Positions 13,975-25,507 of a stretch of DNA of 64,000 bases are shown here, in pieces; the first letter of the stretch is position 1; the number at the start of each line of letters is the position of its first letter. The stretch comes from Chamaea fasciata (taxonomy: Eukaryota > Chordata > Aves > Passeriformes > Sylviidae), in the NCBI GenBank assembly GCA_029207755.1, contig JARCOQ010000001.1, positions 88,709,637 to 88,773,636 of the forward strand, read 5' to 3'. Made by a program: the position numbers and the translations under genes. The notes under the pieces are model-generated. The model had not been told where the DNA came from. It was given only the letters and a program-made list of their open reading frames with translations, and made no database searches.

Positions 13975-14356
13975 AGCTCAGGTTGTTCAGCCTGGAGAAA
14001 TGGAGGCTTGAGGACACCTTATTGCTCTCTACAACTGCCTGAAAGGAGGTTGTAGCAAGGTATGTGTCAGTCTCTTCTCCCTGAAATATAGCAACAGGAG
14101 AAGAAGAAATGGCCTTAAGCTCCACCAGAGGAGGTGCAGGTTAATCAACCGGAAAAATTTCTTCACTAAAATGGTGGTAAAGGTTGGAAGAGATTACCCA
14201 GGGACGTTCTAAGGTCACCATCTCTGAAGGCATTCAAGAAATGTCTGGACAGGGCACTAAGTGCTATGGTTTAGTTGGAGTGGTCATGTTCGATCAAAGG
14301 TTGGACTCAATGATCTTGGAGGTCTTTTCCAACCTTAATGACTCTATAATTCTAAA
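13975..14356 (+). mobile_element. CR1 LINE 3' fragment with intact tail
   Basis: It carries the CR1 landmarks TTGTTCAGCCTGGAGAA, GGTTGGACTCAATGATCTTG and TTTTCCAACCTTAATGACTC, ending in the TCTATAATTCT octamer-type tail. ORF2 is broken by frameshifts. It is a typical 5'-truncated copy. Confidence 0.9.
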
Positions 14357-17300
14357 AGAAATACTGTAAAAAGCATTATCCTATGTAAATTGGTACTTCT
14401 TACTTTCTTCCTCATGCTGGGTATCTCTAAGAGGCATAAAATTCTGCATAACTTTTAACATTTTCTCTAAATCTACTACTTTCTATAAAGCTACTCAGCC
14501 TGGACTGTAGGTGGTACCTGTCCTTGCCAACTGGTGGTTGTTGGAAGGCCTCTTGCTTGCAGAGAACAATGATAAAAGATATAAGAACTCAGGCAACAGC
14601 AGAGCTACCCTATCTCTTGAGTTCAATGAAGTGGATCCCTTACATGCTTGAAATCACTACTTGAGATACCTGGGGGACATTTTGATAACCTGGGAGTTTC
14701 TGTTACTGTTGTAACAATAGTGTATTAGCACACAATAGCTCTTTTTGCCTGACTCATTTATCTAAGTATTTGTAAATTTATATGTGGATCTATACATTTA
14801 CATATTACAAAAACAGCTTTATATATTTCTTAAAAGCTGGCCTACTTGAAATTGAGATTTTTTTTGTGCATTTCTGACTCTTTCAAAGGAGGTAACAGAA
14901 TGAAGTTATAACCTAGTATCCTTGCATTTAATAATGATTTTACTGTATGGTGCTCAGCTCTGAAACAGGTATAGATAAAAGCTGTAAAGAATAGAGAAGA
15001 AGTCAGATGATCTGGGCAACAAAATAACTGTAAGCATGTTCTCTGTTACAGAACAGAGAACTGTTCATAACACAGAGCTGTAAGCAATGGATACATCCTT
15101 CCCTTCTGAAAAGGAGATTAAAGAAATCCATATTACTTCGATATTTTCATTATTTTTATTTTAATATTTTAAGCCCTGAGTTCAAGCTGACTTTAAGTAA
15201 CTTCTAAAGCTATAAGGGGCTAGGCAGAGGGAGGATTTCCAGAGACCACTTCATAACTTTAAAAGCTATTTCCATGACAGGGATTGGAGCCTGCAAAAAT
15301 ATTAAATACTGTCACTTTTTCTGGTTTGATTATCAGTGCTTGATTTCTCCTCTCCCTCCTTCTTTTCCAAAGACATTGTAAGTTTTAAGACTGGGCATTC
15401 TAAGACTACAAATATGACTGTTCAGACAAGATATTTTTGGCCTTTGCTAATTTCCACAATTGCTTTTTCAAAATCAATATTTTTTTAATTGGTCACTTGA
15501 GCTTTTTTCTGTGACGTTGAACCTCTGATGCATGTCACTTCAAAAGCATTTTCCAAACATTGTAGGCGTCATGGAGCAATTTTAGCATAAAAAGAAGAGT
15601 ATAACTAGAGATGGCGGGGGAGCAAATTACATTTTGTATATATAGTATTAAATGCTTCCATTAGTTGCCATAGGGATGGGCAGAAGTTGGTCTGAAATGA
15701 CAGCTTTTCTGATGCTTGATGTGTTTAAAAGGAAAATACTGGGGGGAGGGAGTTTTATTGTTATTATTACCCTGGGATACTTTTAAAGGGGAGGGGGAAA
15801 TATTAAAGTAATATTTCTCAAAAAAGATGCTTGGTCTCTACATTAACAGACCAGGCATCACCTTCACCTCTGCAGAGACACTGATTTCTACAAAACATGC
15901 ATCTTTGTAGCTGTAGGGCTGTAATTCCACAGCTGCTCAGAGCTTCTCATTTCCTTTTGTTGTGCAACACAGCACCTATAACCCCTCCCCCTGAGCAGTG
16001 TCTGTAAATCTGCTGCAATAGTAACCCATCCCGCAATTACTGCTGTGCACACTCCAATTACAACAGGACTGGTGTGAGACCTGCTTGTCAGACCAGGCTT
16101 TCCAATTTGCTCACTCTAACATCTACTTGGCTCGATTACTGGAAATCAACTGAAAGCAAGTCCTGGATTTATAGTTACAGTTTGAACTTCCACGTGATTG
16201 TGTCAAAAAGCTCAGAGGTGCAAGTCACATATCTCAGCATGTGGTTTAAGTCTGCAGCCATCCGATATTAAAGCTGTTGTTCATGCCAAGCATGACCAGA
16301 AGTAGGATGCCAGCTGTGCATTTAGCTGGCATTCAGGTCCCTGGAAATTCTGTGTAGATGGTATGTGTGCCATACAAGGGACACTTGCTGGCTTTGTTAA
16401 CTGAAAAATGTAAATGCTTTAGAAATTACTACTATGCAATATGCAGATGAGAATCACTCAAGAGGCTAAATAATACAACTTTGTGTTTCAGAAGGTAATC
16501 CATAAGAGAAGAATCTGCTTCATAAGGATTGAAACTGAGGCAGCGTACTTTCTGACTGTAATCTAAGTTCACTTTCCATTGATTTTTAGTAAGTTTCTAA
16601 AGAAGCACCATGAAATTATCTTTTTCTATGCTGTGCCACAAGTACCTTTTTTCTTCATTCTCCCAAGGGCAATGTTTCATTAATATTACTCATCACCCTG
16701 TGGAGCAACCACTGAACGTTATTTTGAGAAGGCCACTCAGATGGTGAAATGTCCGGGCTGTTGTTTGTAGTCTGCCTGACACACTCTTGTGTCCATTCAT
16801 GGGGATACACCTCATTGATGTGGCTCTAGTGTCTCCAATAATTAGTAAAACTTGGGCAAGAGAAAAAATGCTCACTTTTTCTTTGCAACATGGTTGACTG
16901 AAAACAAGTGCAACCAACATGAAACACGGGACTGTCCTTGCCTGCAGCATTTTAGAAGCAATCTCCAGTCTGGTGTTCTGTTAAAAGATCTCCTCATTTA
17001 TCAAGCTGAAGAAGCTGGAGAAGAGGATCTGCATTAGCTCTTACGTAATGCAACACAAGTTTGGTATTAGTCCTATTAGAAGGATTGCTCAAAGGCAAGA
17101 AGAAATTCTTTAAAATCACGAACAACACGAAGTTTTAAGTACTCTCCTCATCCTGCCGTGTATGGTGAAGGAGGAGGAGGATGTGGGCAGAAAGGCATGT
17201 CTGAAGAGACAGGAGAACTTGTGTAGGCCCCGTCATGCTAATGGAACATGTAGCTGCAATACATATTCCTCTTTTGAGCCGTACTTTTGATGTCAGACAG

Positions 17301-17864
17301 AAGTAACTTGACAGCACTACAGTTTCACTATAATTAAGAAAAAATGAATTAGGTTCCTCTGGCTTGTTACCACACTTGTCATTTTTGACCTTGCCTAGAC
17401 CTGCATTATGCAGGATCAAGTTCTTCAAAAAGGCATGAAGAACACAGCAAAACTTACATGTATAAAATTGTTGCATATACTTATCTGTATAAAATACTCA
17501 ACTTGTGCAGGTTAAAAAAATCTCATCCAACTAAGTTAAAGGTACAGGTAAACTTTGGAATAACTTTAATAGTGAAGTACAGTAATACTTGTCCAGGAAT
17601 TCTCAAGATATCTGGACAATATTTTCAGTTATATTCATCTGTTTCATTACAATTCCTGTAAATATTCCCATTGTTAAAGGTACAGCTCCTCAGTAGCTCC
17701 AGAGAAACATAAGGTAGGAAATATAAGACAGGTGGCTATTTTCCCTGAAGCTCTCATTGTTGATCTGTCTTACCAGGGAGGTTAATCTTAAAAACCATAG
17801 ACCAACCCATAAGAGAAAATTATGCAATTTTTGCAGGATAACAGAATATAAAAAACAGGAAAAG
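14357..17864. other. Non-coding stretch with possible conserved non-coding block
   Basis: No exon is recognised. Parts of 15580-16270 have the look of constrained non-coding DNA: balanced composition and ATTA/TAAT homeodomain-type words such as CCGCAATTACTGCTG and CTCCAATTACAAC. Without an alignment this is only an impression. Confidence 0.3.
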
Positions 17865-18338
17865 AGGTTGGGAGCGCCCCACATAAGAGGGACACAGACC
17901 TGTTGGAGCAAGGCCAGAGAAAGTCACAAAGATGCTGAGAGGGTTGGGGCACCTATCCTATGAAGACAGGCTGAGACAGTTGGGGTTGTTCAGCCTGGAC
18001 ATGAGAAGGCTCCATGGAGACCTCTGAACATTCCAGTACCTAAAGGGGGCCTGCAGGAGAGATGATGAGGGATTTTTTACAAGGGCATGTAGTGATAGGA
18101 CAGGGGGAATTGTTTTTTAACTTAAAGAGGGGAGGTTTAGATTAGATATTAGGGAAAAAATCATTACTGTGAGGGTGATGAGGCACTGGATGTGGATGAC
18201 CTATCTCTGGACATGTTCAAAGCCAGGTTAGCTGCAACTCTGAGCAACCTAATTCATTGGAAGGTGCCCTGCCCATGGTAGGGGGTTTGGAACTAAATAA
18301 TCTTTAAGGTCCCTTCCAACAAAACCGTTCTATGATTT
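17865..18338 (+). mobile_element. CR1 LINE 3' fragment
   Basis: It carries GTTCAGCCTGGACATGAGAAG, TTTACAAGGGCATGTAGTGATAGGAC and a 3' end CTTTAAGGTCCCTTCCAAC followed by TTCTATGATTTTA. It is diverged, with no usable ORF. It resembles the copy at 62.4 kb in subfamily-type features. Confidence 0.9.
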
Positions 18339-21300
18339 TACAGTAAATTATTCAGAGACTGGCATTGATATGTATTATTTATCTATGTATGCACCGTGCC
18401 CTATGAATATTAAGTCAAATCATGTTATTTGAGAACTACACCTTGTAGATTCATTAATACTTCATATTTCTGTCTTTGCCTTACATAAAAGCTGTTGGCA
18501 AAAAGTTATTTGATTTTATTCTATCCAGAATACAAGTCTCAAATTTTTATTGAATGTAATCATGTTACTGAATTTATGACCAGGTGCTCAGTTACTTTGG
18601 AATTGTTTATCACATTTAAACCACTAACCAACTAAAATCAGGCTTATGAACGATCTACTTTCAGTGCAGTTTCTCAAATGCCATCAGGAAACTGTAAACA
18701 TGCAGTTGTTGCCAGTTTCCCAGTGCTAGTTTTCCCTTTCTTCCCAGGAAGGTTAGGACTGGGATAGTACTTGTATTAGTGCAAAATAAAGGCATTTCCT
18801 CTTACATATTTGGCCAGGCACACTATCTTGTGCAAGGGGATAGCTCAAGCTTTGGTGACTCCTCAGTCCCAGAAGGATGGATGATTTTATTGTCTTCGTT
18901 TCCAGTAGCCAATTTAGACCCTTTTAAAGTTCCTTTGCCAGAACGCCTTGGAAAGTCAGCAGGAAGTCAAAAGCAATGCTTTCACCTTCTTAACTGCTGA
19001 ATGGTGGTGGGGCAGTAAAGGCAGGCTTACCCAAATCATCTATTTTACTAGCTTCCTTCGCTTTCCTTGCCACAGATAGCTCTGGGTTTCACTACTTCCA
19101 CCAAGTTGCCCATGGAAGAGAACTAGAGAAAGTTCCTTTTTTTCCATTCCTGTGTAGTTTGTTATAGAAAAAAAATAGTCCAGTCATGTAGTTGAGGAAA
19201 ATTATGAAGGTCTATTAAAGCAGAAGAATTTCTGCCTGTATAAAGACTAGAGGATGAGGCTTTAACATACATGCTCTCCCAAATTCTCTCTCTCTGTTTA
19301 TCATATAATTATGACTTCAGCTTCTCCTCCCTCAAATGAAGGCGTATCAAACTGCCATACATCATCTTAGAATAGACTTTTACTATGCAGGATAGCTAAC
19401 CTTTGTTCTCAATGACAGCACTTTAAAGATTTTCTCAACTTGCAACTTCTTGAACTTCTTGTTCATGACGCATGATGCTGGAGCTGCCTCCTTTCAAGCT
19501 CATCTCTTCTGCATTGAACTTCTGTTCAGTTCTTGCTTTAGACCTATATAACAAGAATGTGACCCTGATGCTATGAAAGCCCTGCCCAAACCTTCCACTG
19601 ATCTCAAGAGCTACCTTTACGTTCTCTTTAATGTTTCTGGATATTGATAACTTTTATGGCAGAAGCATTAAAGGAAATACTGTAAATTCCAGTAAAGCAC
19701 TGGAAGTACTTTCTTCTGGACATCTCTCTTTAAATTCCTATGTGGTTTCAGCCTAAGGATCCCAAAATGGAGTTGTACAAAATTCTTAGAAACTTCTGAA
19801 AGCATCAATGTTAGTCTCTATCCCTGTAAAGAATCTGTAAACATAATTTGATTTTTTTTGTCTTTTGCTGTTGGTTATGTGCATAATATCTGTCTTGCAT
19901 TACAAATAAGAAATAGAGAACATATTTGTGTCCTAATTTTGGTAGCAATCCTCTCTTTTTAACATATCTAAGTACAAGACTAATAATTATAATTTTTTAA
20001 AAAAGCCCATTCTTTACAGCTTAGGGGCTTAAACTTTTATATTCTTCTTTTATTCTGAATGTATCCCTCAGGAAACAACTCTCTGTAATAATCACCTTGC
20101 CTACACTTCTTCAGTCACACATTACATTCTCTCTCCCACTTTCTTTCAGGTTAATATTAGTGTTTGTCAGCAGCAGACTCTTTTTTCAAGGCTCTGAGTC
20201 ATTACAGTAACAGTTATGTTCTCAATAGAGAGTTCAGAGTAGGAAAAAACCTCAGCCCAATGCCTACATGTATCTGACTGTTAGAGAACCAGAAGGCTAC
20301 TCACTCCTTTCTCACTCCTTTTAAATGCCAAGTGTTCAATTACGTTCCTCTGGAGATCTGGGAGAGTTTTTTGTTGGCTTTCTTTTTTTAATTTGGGGAA
20401 AAGTCAAATGTGATGTAGTAGGTTACTAAAGCTCATGATGAGGAATTTTGGCTTCAGATTTTTCCTAAGTGTGAAAGGCTTTTTCCAAGTATTTCTTTAG
20501 CAGGGTTTGATTGGTTGTTATTATGGTCCAGCTCACAAAGCATTCTGTCTCTGCCTAGTCCTATATAGACACCTGTGTTTGTTACAAAATGACTTCACCC
20601 ATTATCCTAAACAGGGATCTATGCTGATAAGAGGTCCAGTCAATAGCAGAGGTTTTGCAAGTTTGGCTTCAGGCCTTGACAGAGCACAGGAAAAACAGAG
20701 AGTTAGAGAGTACAGTTTCTGGTTCTGGCTACTGCTGCCCTTCCCTGTTCTGTCCCCTGAGATGCTCCGCTGTTCTTTGGAAACCAAGTCAGAGTACACA
20801 TCTCAATGGACTGTGCTTTAGCACAAGAGCTGTGGAGAACTTTCCCACCGAGCCTCAGGGATATGTGAAGCCTGATCTGGGGATCATGCTTAAAACAGAT
20901 CTGTTTCACCTGTACACTTCTCTAGACATGTAGGCTTTTCAACTGAACTGGATGTACTGGATTTCTTTTTCTGAGGGTTGAGCTCTTCCTGGACTGTGGG
21001 TTAAATCTGAGCCTACACCACCATCCTAGAGATTTTCTGATCAGGCAGGCAAGGATTTCCCTCATGGTGATGAATGCTACAGAAGCATATAAATATATAT
21101 GCGCTGTTACCTTTCTTGTTGCTAAGTGCTCCCTAGTCAGAAAGAGCTCTTAGCAGTTGTCAGAAATGCTGCACTCTAATTTAAAATAAACTGTAAATCC
21201 CTGAGATGGATGAAAGTATCAAGATGGATGATCTTGCAATGGTCAGTAGAGAGGCTGCTGGTGATTTTGCTTGCCAGTCATGGTTGAAGATGACAATGCA

Positions 21301-23156
21301 TATTGAAAGGGACAGAACAAAGAGGATCGGGAGGATACTTCAAAGGCTAAAGGATAGGTGCTATTAAACATTCTCCAACCTGCAAGCTTGTTATTTTTAC
21401 AGTTTCCTTCTGACTGAGAGATTGTGTCCCAAGGAAAAACCAAAAGTATTCCATATTGCTTGCAAATAGGCAGATACCATGCTTGGAGTGAGTGATATTC
21501 CTGTCTTCCATTTTCCTTCTGAATCTCTGTGCTGTCAGCCTTTCTTCTTTTTCCTGCTTTTATGTTAAAAAAAGCCAGCTGGGCTAAACAGCCAACTGGC
21601 CCCTATTCTACAAGATAATGGATCCAATTATTATCAGAGGCCATCTTGGAGGAACAGCTGTATGGCTATACAGCTATAGTTCAGTAACCACCATGGCAAA
21701 TACAAGCTCTCCAAAATGCAAAGATGGAGGCGCTAGCAACTCTCCAAAATGCAAAGAAATCAGCTTGCAATGTTCATGCTGATTGCTTTTGCTTTAATTT
21801 GTGTTTGGGAATGAAAATGTTTGTCACATTTCTGAAAACAGGAACACAGTTTGGTAAACCAGATCTACCACTAAGGTGGCACAGTGAGACACCTACTCAA
21901 TCCAACTATATTTAGTGGAGTGCCAGTGTAGGAACAGCCATACCAGACTCTACTTGGAGTTCATGTAGCTTCTCCTTATCTTCGATGCTGTCTGGGTGTT
22001 CTGGAAAAGAATATAAGAAGTCTCAGGAATGGGAAGCCATATAGTAATCTCTTCATGGGGATTCTTACTTTCTATCCTGCTCCAAAAAACCTCTGTACTC
22101 TGAGGGTTTATTCATCTTCTTGGGTTTCTTCTTAAAAACAAACAAAAAAATCCTATGCTACATGATATAGAGTTTTTTGATACTGAAAAGAAAATCCAAA
22201 TCTGTGAGAATCCACAGTTTTGAGCACCAGTAATGTGTGGTGGCAATGGATTTCAGAAGGCATTTATTTCTGACCTTTTGAACAGAATATCTGCGAAAAT
22301 GGGAAGACTAGGTCTGACTGCTTTTTGACACTTCTCTTGACCAGCACTCCTGAGTTTAAATTTATCAAAGGATCATTTTATCACTGCCTTCTTCAATTTT
22401 TTACTTACTTCCAAAAAGGCTTTGGGGAACTTCTCAAAGACCTGCTGGAAAAAGCAGGGTCCTGATCCTCTTGTGAGGGATGCCCATGCAACTTAATAGC
22501 ATGACTCTTCTGAGCCCCTAGTGCCTGGCTTGATCAGGATCCTAAACTATGTGCAGCTTCAGTAATGCTAAACTAGATCAGCTGGAAACCACAAAGAAAT
22601 AACTGCTATATTTCAGTTTATTAGCTATTCAAGCTCACTTTTAAACTTTTAAAAGGCAAATTATAATTGAAAAGATCTCAGTAGAAACATATTCTGCTTT
22701 CATGGTCTATGGATATGCATGTTTAAGCTATCATGCCATGACACTCTGCTCTTTGATTTATATTTTTACTGATGCTTTGACTGAGTAGTTTGTTGCCATG
22801 TACTGCTAAATGAAGGAAAAATCAAAAACTGCATCAGACAACCACTCTGTATTTCATTCTAGAAAATAGCTGGCAATTATAATTACTCACCATGTTTCTG
22901 GCTCAGAATAAAAGTGGCATTGCACAAAAAAACCACACTGAACATTCATCGTGATTAGAAAATGCTCCATACCTTGGAGTGCAGTGGAGACATAAGAATA
23001 ATTTTAAATGCAAATTAAATTGTGGGGGTAGCAAAGAGAACAGATAAAAGACAGTAAAACAAAGCCTTTCACTTTCCTCAAATTAGCAGGCTAATGTAGT
23101 ATAAAAAAAAAGCAGTTCTACTCAGATCTGTGCTAAGAGCTTTCATTTCATCATAA
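18339..23156. other. Intron or upstream flank, no gene recognised
   Basis: The sequence is moderately AT-rich with no supported exon or named repeat apart from the small duplication at 21707. Open frames around 20507-20933 overlap on both strands and show no codon bias or family match. Confidence 0.6.
21707..21757 (+). repeat. Short tandem duplication, 33-bp period
   Basis: The 18-nt word CTCTCCAAAATGCAAAGA occurs at 21707-21724 and again at 21740-21757. This points to a local duplication of about 33 bp with a diverged spacer. No function is implied. Confidence 0.8.
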
Positions 23157-23163
23157 TATAAAA
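23157..23163 (+). promoter_or_regulatory. Candidate TATA box for an alternative PHACTR1 promoter
   Basis: A TATAAAA heptamer lies about 30 bp upstream of a CA-containing pyrimidine-rich start region (about 23181-23192). About 120 nt further on is a consensus donor, CTG|GTAAGT at 23312. A TATA box, start region and donor at first-exon spacing, 2 kb upstream of the first coding exon, suggest a tissue-restricted promoter. TATAAAA is common in AT-rich DNA, so this is tentative. Confidence 0.3.
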
Positions 23164-23186
23164 CAGCAGATCCGTCACCTTTCTCT

Positions 23187-23311
23187 ATTCAGTACTCTTG
23201 ATTTTGAGGTTGAAGTGAAAATTAGAAGCTGTTCTTTCTGGCTCACAGACTGGGTTGCATTTGCTTAGTCTTATTCCATGACAGTAGGATGGAAAGAGGT
23301 CAGTAACACTG
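23187..23311 (+). other. Candidate non-coding first exon of PHACTR1
   Basis: The 5' end is set only approximately from the TATA spacing. The 3' end is set by the donor CTG|GTAAGTAC. The segment contains a short upstream ATG followed quickly by a stop, as expected of a leader. It would splice to the acceptor at 25388-25389. The start could instead be an acceptor, since CTATTCAG at 23185-23192 is a passable 3' splice site, giving an internal leader exon 23193-23311. No conservation data are available here. Confidence 0.28.
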
Positions 23312-25389
23312 GTAAGTACTTCTGCATCGGATTTTATTTATTTATTTTTTAAATCTTTCAGTGCTTTGGCTTTTTCTCAATGTGCATTTCCTAAAAAAAG
23401 CTACATTGTATATTTTGTAAAAGGCTGTATCTTAAGCAGAAATGCAACGATTCCTTGAGAATGCTTATATCAGATGTTAGAGCTCCTTCACGGATGAATT
23501 AATTACTTGAAGTAGGAATTCTGTAATAGGAAAGGTTTCTCAATATTCTATATATTTCATAGCATCACTGGAACATTTTGTGTGTTGCTTTTTCTGTCTG
23601 CCTTGTCCAACAAGCAGATAAGAAATGAATCTCTTCTCAAGATGTTACTTGCATTATATTCACAGCAAAACAATCTCATTACTCTTATGGTAAATGATGA
23701 AGTAAGCAGGTATTTTATTTAGCGAAAGCAAATTATTAGATAAAACACACTGTTATGTTTAAATTAACCATTATGAAACATTAAAAATATCTTAGAATAT
23801 CTTAGAATATGAGATGCAACAAGGAAGATCCCAGTGTAAAGCAAATTCTTAAGGAAACTTGATATAGATTTTTTTTTTTCCTTGGGAAAGTTTTTTATCA
23901 AATCAAAACCAGGGGCTTAATTTTTTAGTACGAAGGGCGAGAGGGAGTGGGGGAGATGAACGTAGTGTCACCTCCTGTTGCTAAGTAACAACATCTCCTG
24001 GCCATTTTTATCTGATAAAGGAAGTCCAGTTGACGTTATGCATTATTCATCAGAGTTCCAATCAAACAATCAAAATTGTTTGCTTACACTGGGGACATTT
24101 AGTAAGATCAAAGAAACCCTCCCTGAAACTACTGGAGCTTACACCACTGCCAGACAGCCCTTGATACTCTGCAGTAAGTATCATTTCTGGTTTGGGAGTG
24201 CTACAGTAAAGTGAATTGCTGTGGAACGTAAAAGTTTTCTCTTCAGGACAGACTTCTGAATTTTAAACGGACTGCATGTTGATTGATGAGAACTGAATCA
24301 AAGGAAAAAGATAAAGCTTTGGAAACCTGGTTTCCTGATTTTTCACAGCAAAATTAAAGGAATTATTTGAAGCAAAAGTCAGACTCCCTGCTCCAAACCT
24401 TTTTATTAGGTTTGCATGGAAAAGGACTAGAGGTACTTTTGTCCGTCTGTCTTAAAACACTCATTGTTCAGAGTTGTTTGCATGCTTATGATCATATGCT
24501 GTGGTGAACTGTGCTGTGGGTGAGAGAACGGGGTTGTGTGTTTTCTGCAAATCTTGTTTTTTCTACAGCAGTTTTTAAGAGTATAATAAAATGCAGAAGG
24601 CAGTAATGAAGCTAGAGAAGGGTCACAATATCTTTCCAGGAACTCTACCCGGGCATAGGCAAACATAATTCAGTGTACATCTCAGAGAGTTGTAATCTAG
24701 CATCTCGGCAGATCTAAGATTCAAAAAGATGCCAAAAATATGAACCTTAGCTAAAAAACAGTGTTAGGACTAGCCTACCATTTCTTAATGATTGCTCTTA
24801 CCACATATTTTAAAGCTGACGGTGGAATGTTCTGTTGTTACTTCTGGTCAGCAAGAGGAGAAAGGGAAGGCAAGGTTGGCTTCTGGTCCATTTAGATGGA
24901 GTGAAATATCAAGAATATTGTCTTCCTTTCTAGTGCAGCGTTTTGGCATAAGTGGCAAGAATGCAATCATTAATAATTAATGTAGTTATAGTAGTCCCTA
25001 CTGTGAGGCACTGGCTGTGAATCTGGCTAAAGGAGGTCCCTGTCCTGAGCTTTTCTGATTTTCTTTCTAAAAGCAAATGTAACAGTCAGATGAATCCAAG
25101 TTGTGTCTTAAGCAACGGAGACTGTGACCAGAATACAGGTGATTGTACTAGGAAGATGTTATGAATCTTACTAATACTGCAGTAGCACTTTTCTTTTTTG
25201 TCTTTAGACAAGGATTTGAATCAAATATTCTAAAATAGAAAACGATGCTTATGAAGTTCTATGAATAGTGACTTGAAAATACTTTGACCTTAATATGCCA
25301 GATGAAGTACTTTAGTGACTGCCTACACAGTTCTTTCCTCAAAGAAACCCACCAGCTTTCTTCTCTGACATCTCTGTAATCTTCTCTAG

Positions 25390-25446
25390 GAATCTGACTG
25401 ATCGTTCATACCGGAGTATTGTACACAAACACAAAGCACGTTCAAA
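25390..25446 (+). other. PHACTR1: 5' UTR part of the PHACTR1 first coding exon
   Basis: A pyrimidine-rich stretch ends in TTCTCTAG at 25382-25389, just upstream of the ATG, and makes a good 3' splice site. The exon would then be 25390-25507 (118 nt) with 57 nt of leader. The leader holds an in-frame stop at 25399-25401, so translation cannot come through from an upstream exon in this frame. Alternatively, transcription may start nearby and the AG may be unused. I see no TATA box directly upstream. Confidence 0.55.
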
Positions 25447-25507
25447 ATGGACTACTTTTTGGATGTCGAGTCTGCTCACAGACTGTTTTACAGTCAAGGA
25501 GCCCAAG
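25447..25507 (+). CDS. PHACTR1: PHACTR1 first coding exon (N-terminus)
   Basis: The exon encodes 20 residues from Met-Asp-Tyr-Phe-Leu-Asp-Val-Glu to Ser-Gln-Gly-Ala-Gln, plus one base of the next codon. This matches the N-terminus of PHACTR1, a protein that binds G-actin through RPEL motifs and protein phosphatase 1 through its C-terminus, and so links actin state to phosphatase activity. The ATG has a strong context (A at -3, G at +4) and is the first in frame after a stop at 25399-25401. The exon ends CAAG|GTAAGA, a near-perfect donor. It leaves phase 1, which fits both 147-nt exons downstream: the last G plus CT completes the Ala codon. It is too short to stand out as an open frame. From memory, the mammalian reference protein has five extra residues before this Met and a partly duplicated segment after residue 12, both absent here. 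The identity is firm. Whether this is the only start in the gene is not known. Confidence 0.92.
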
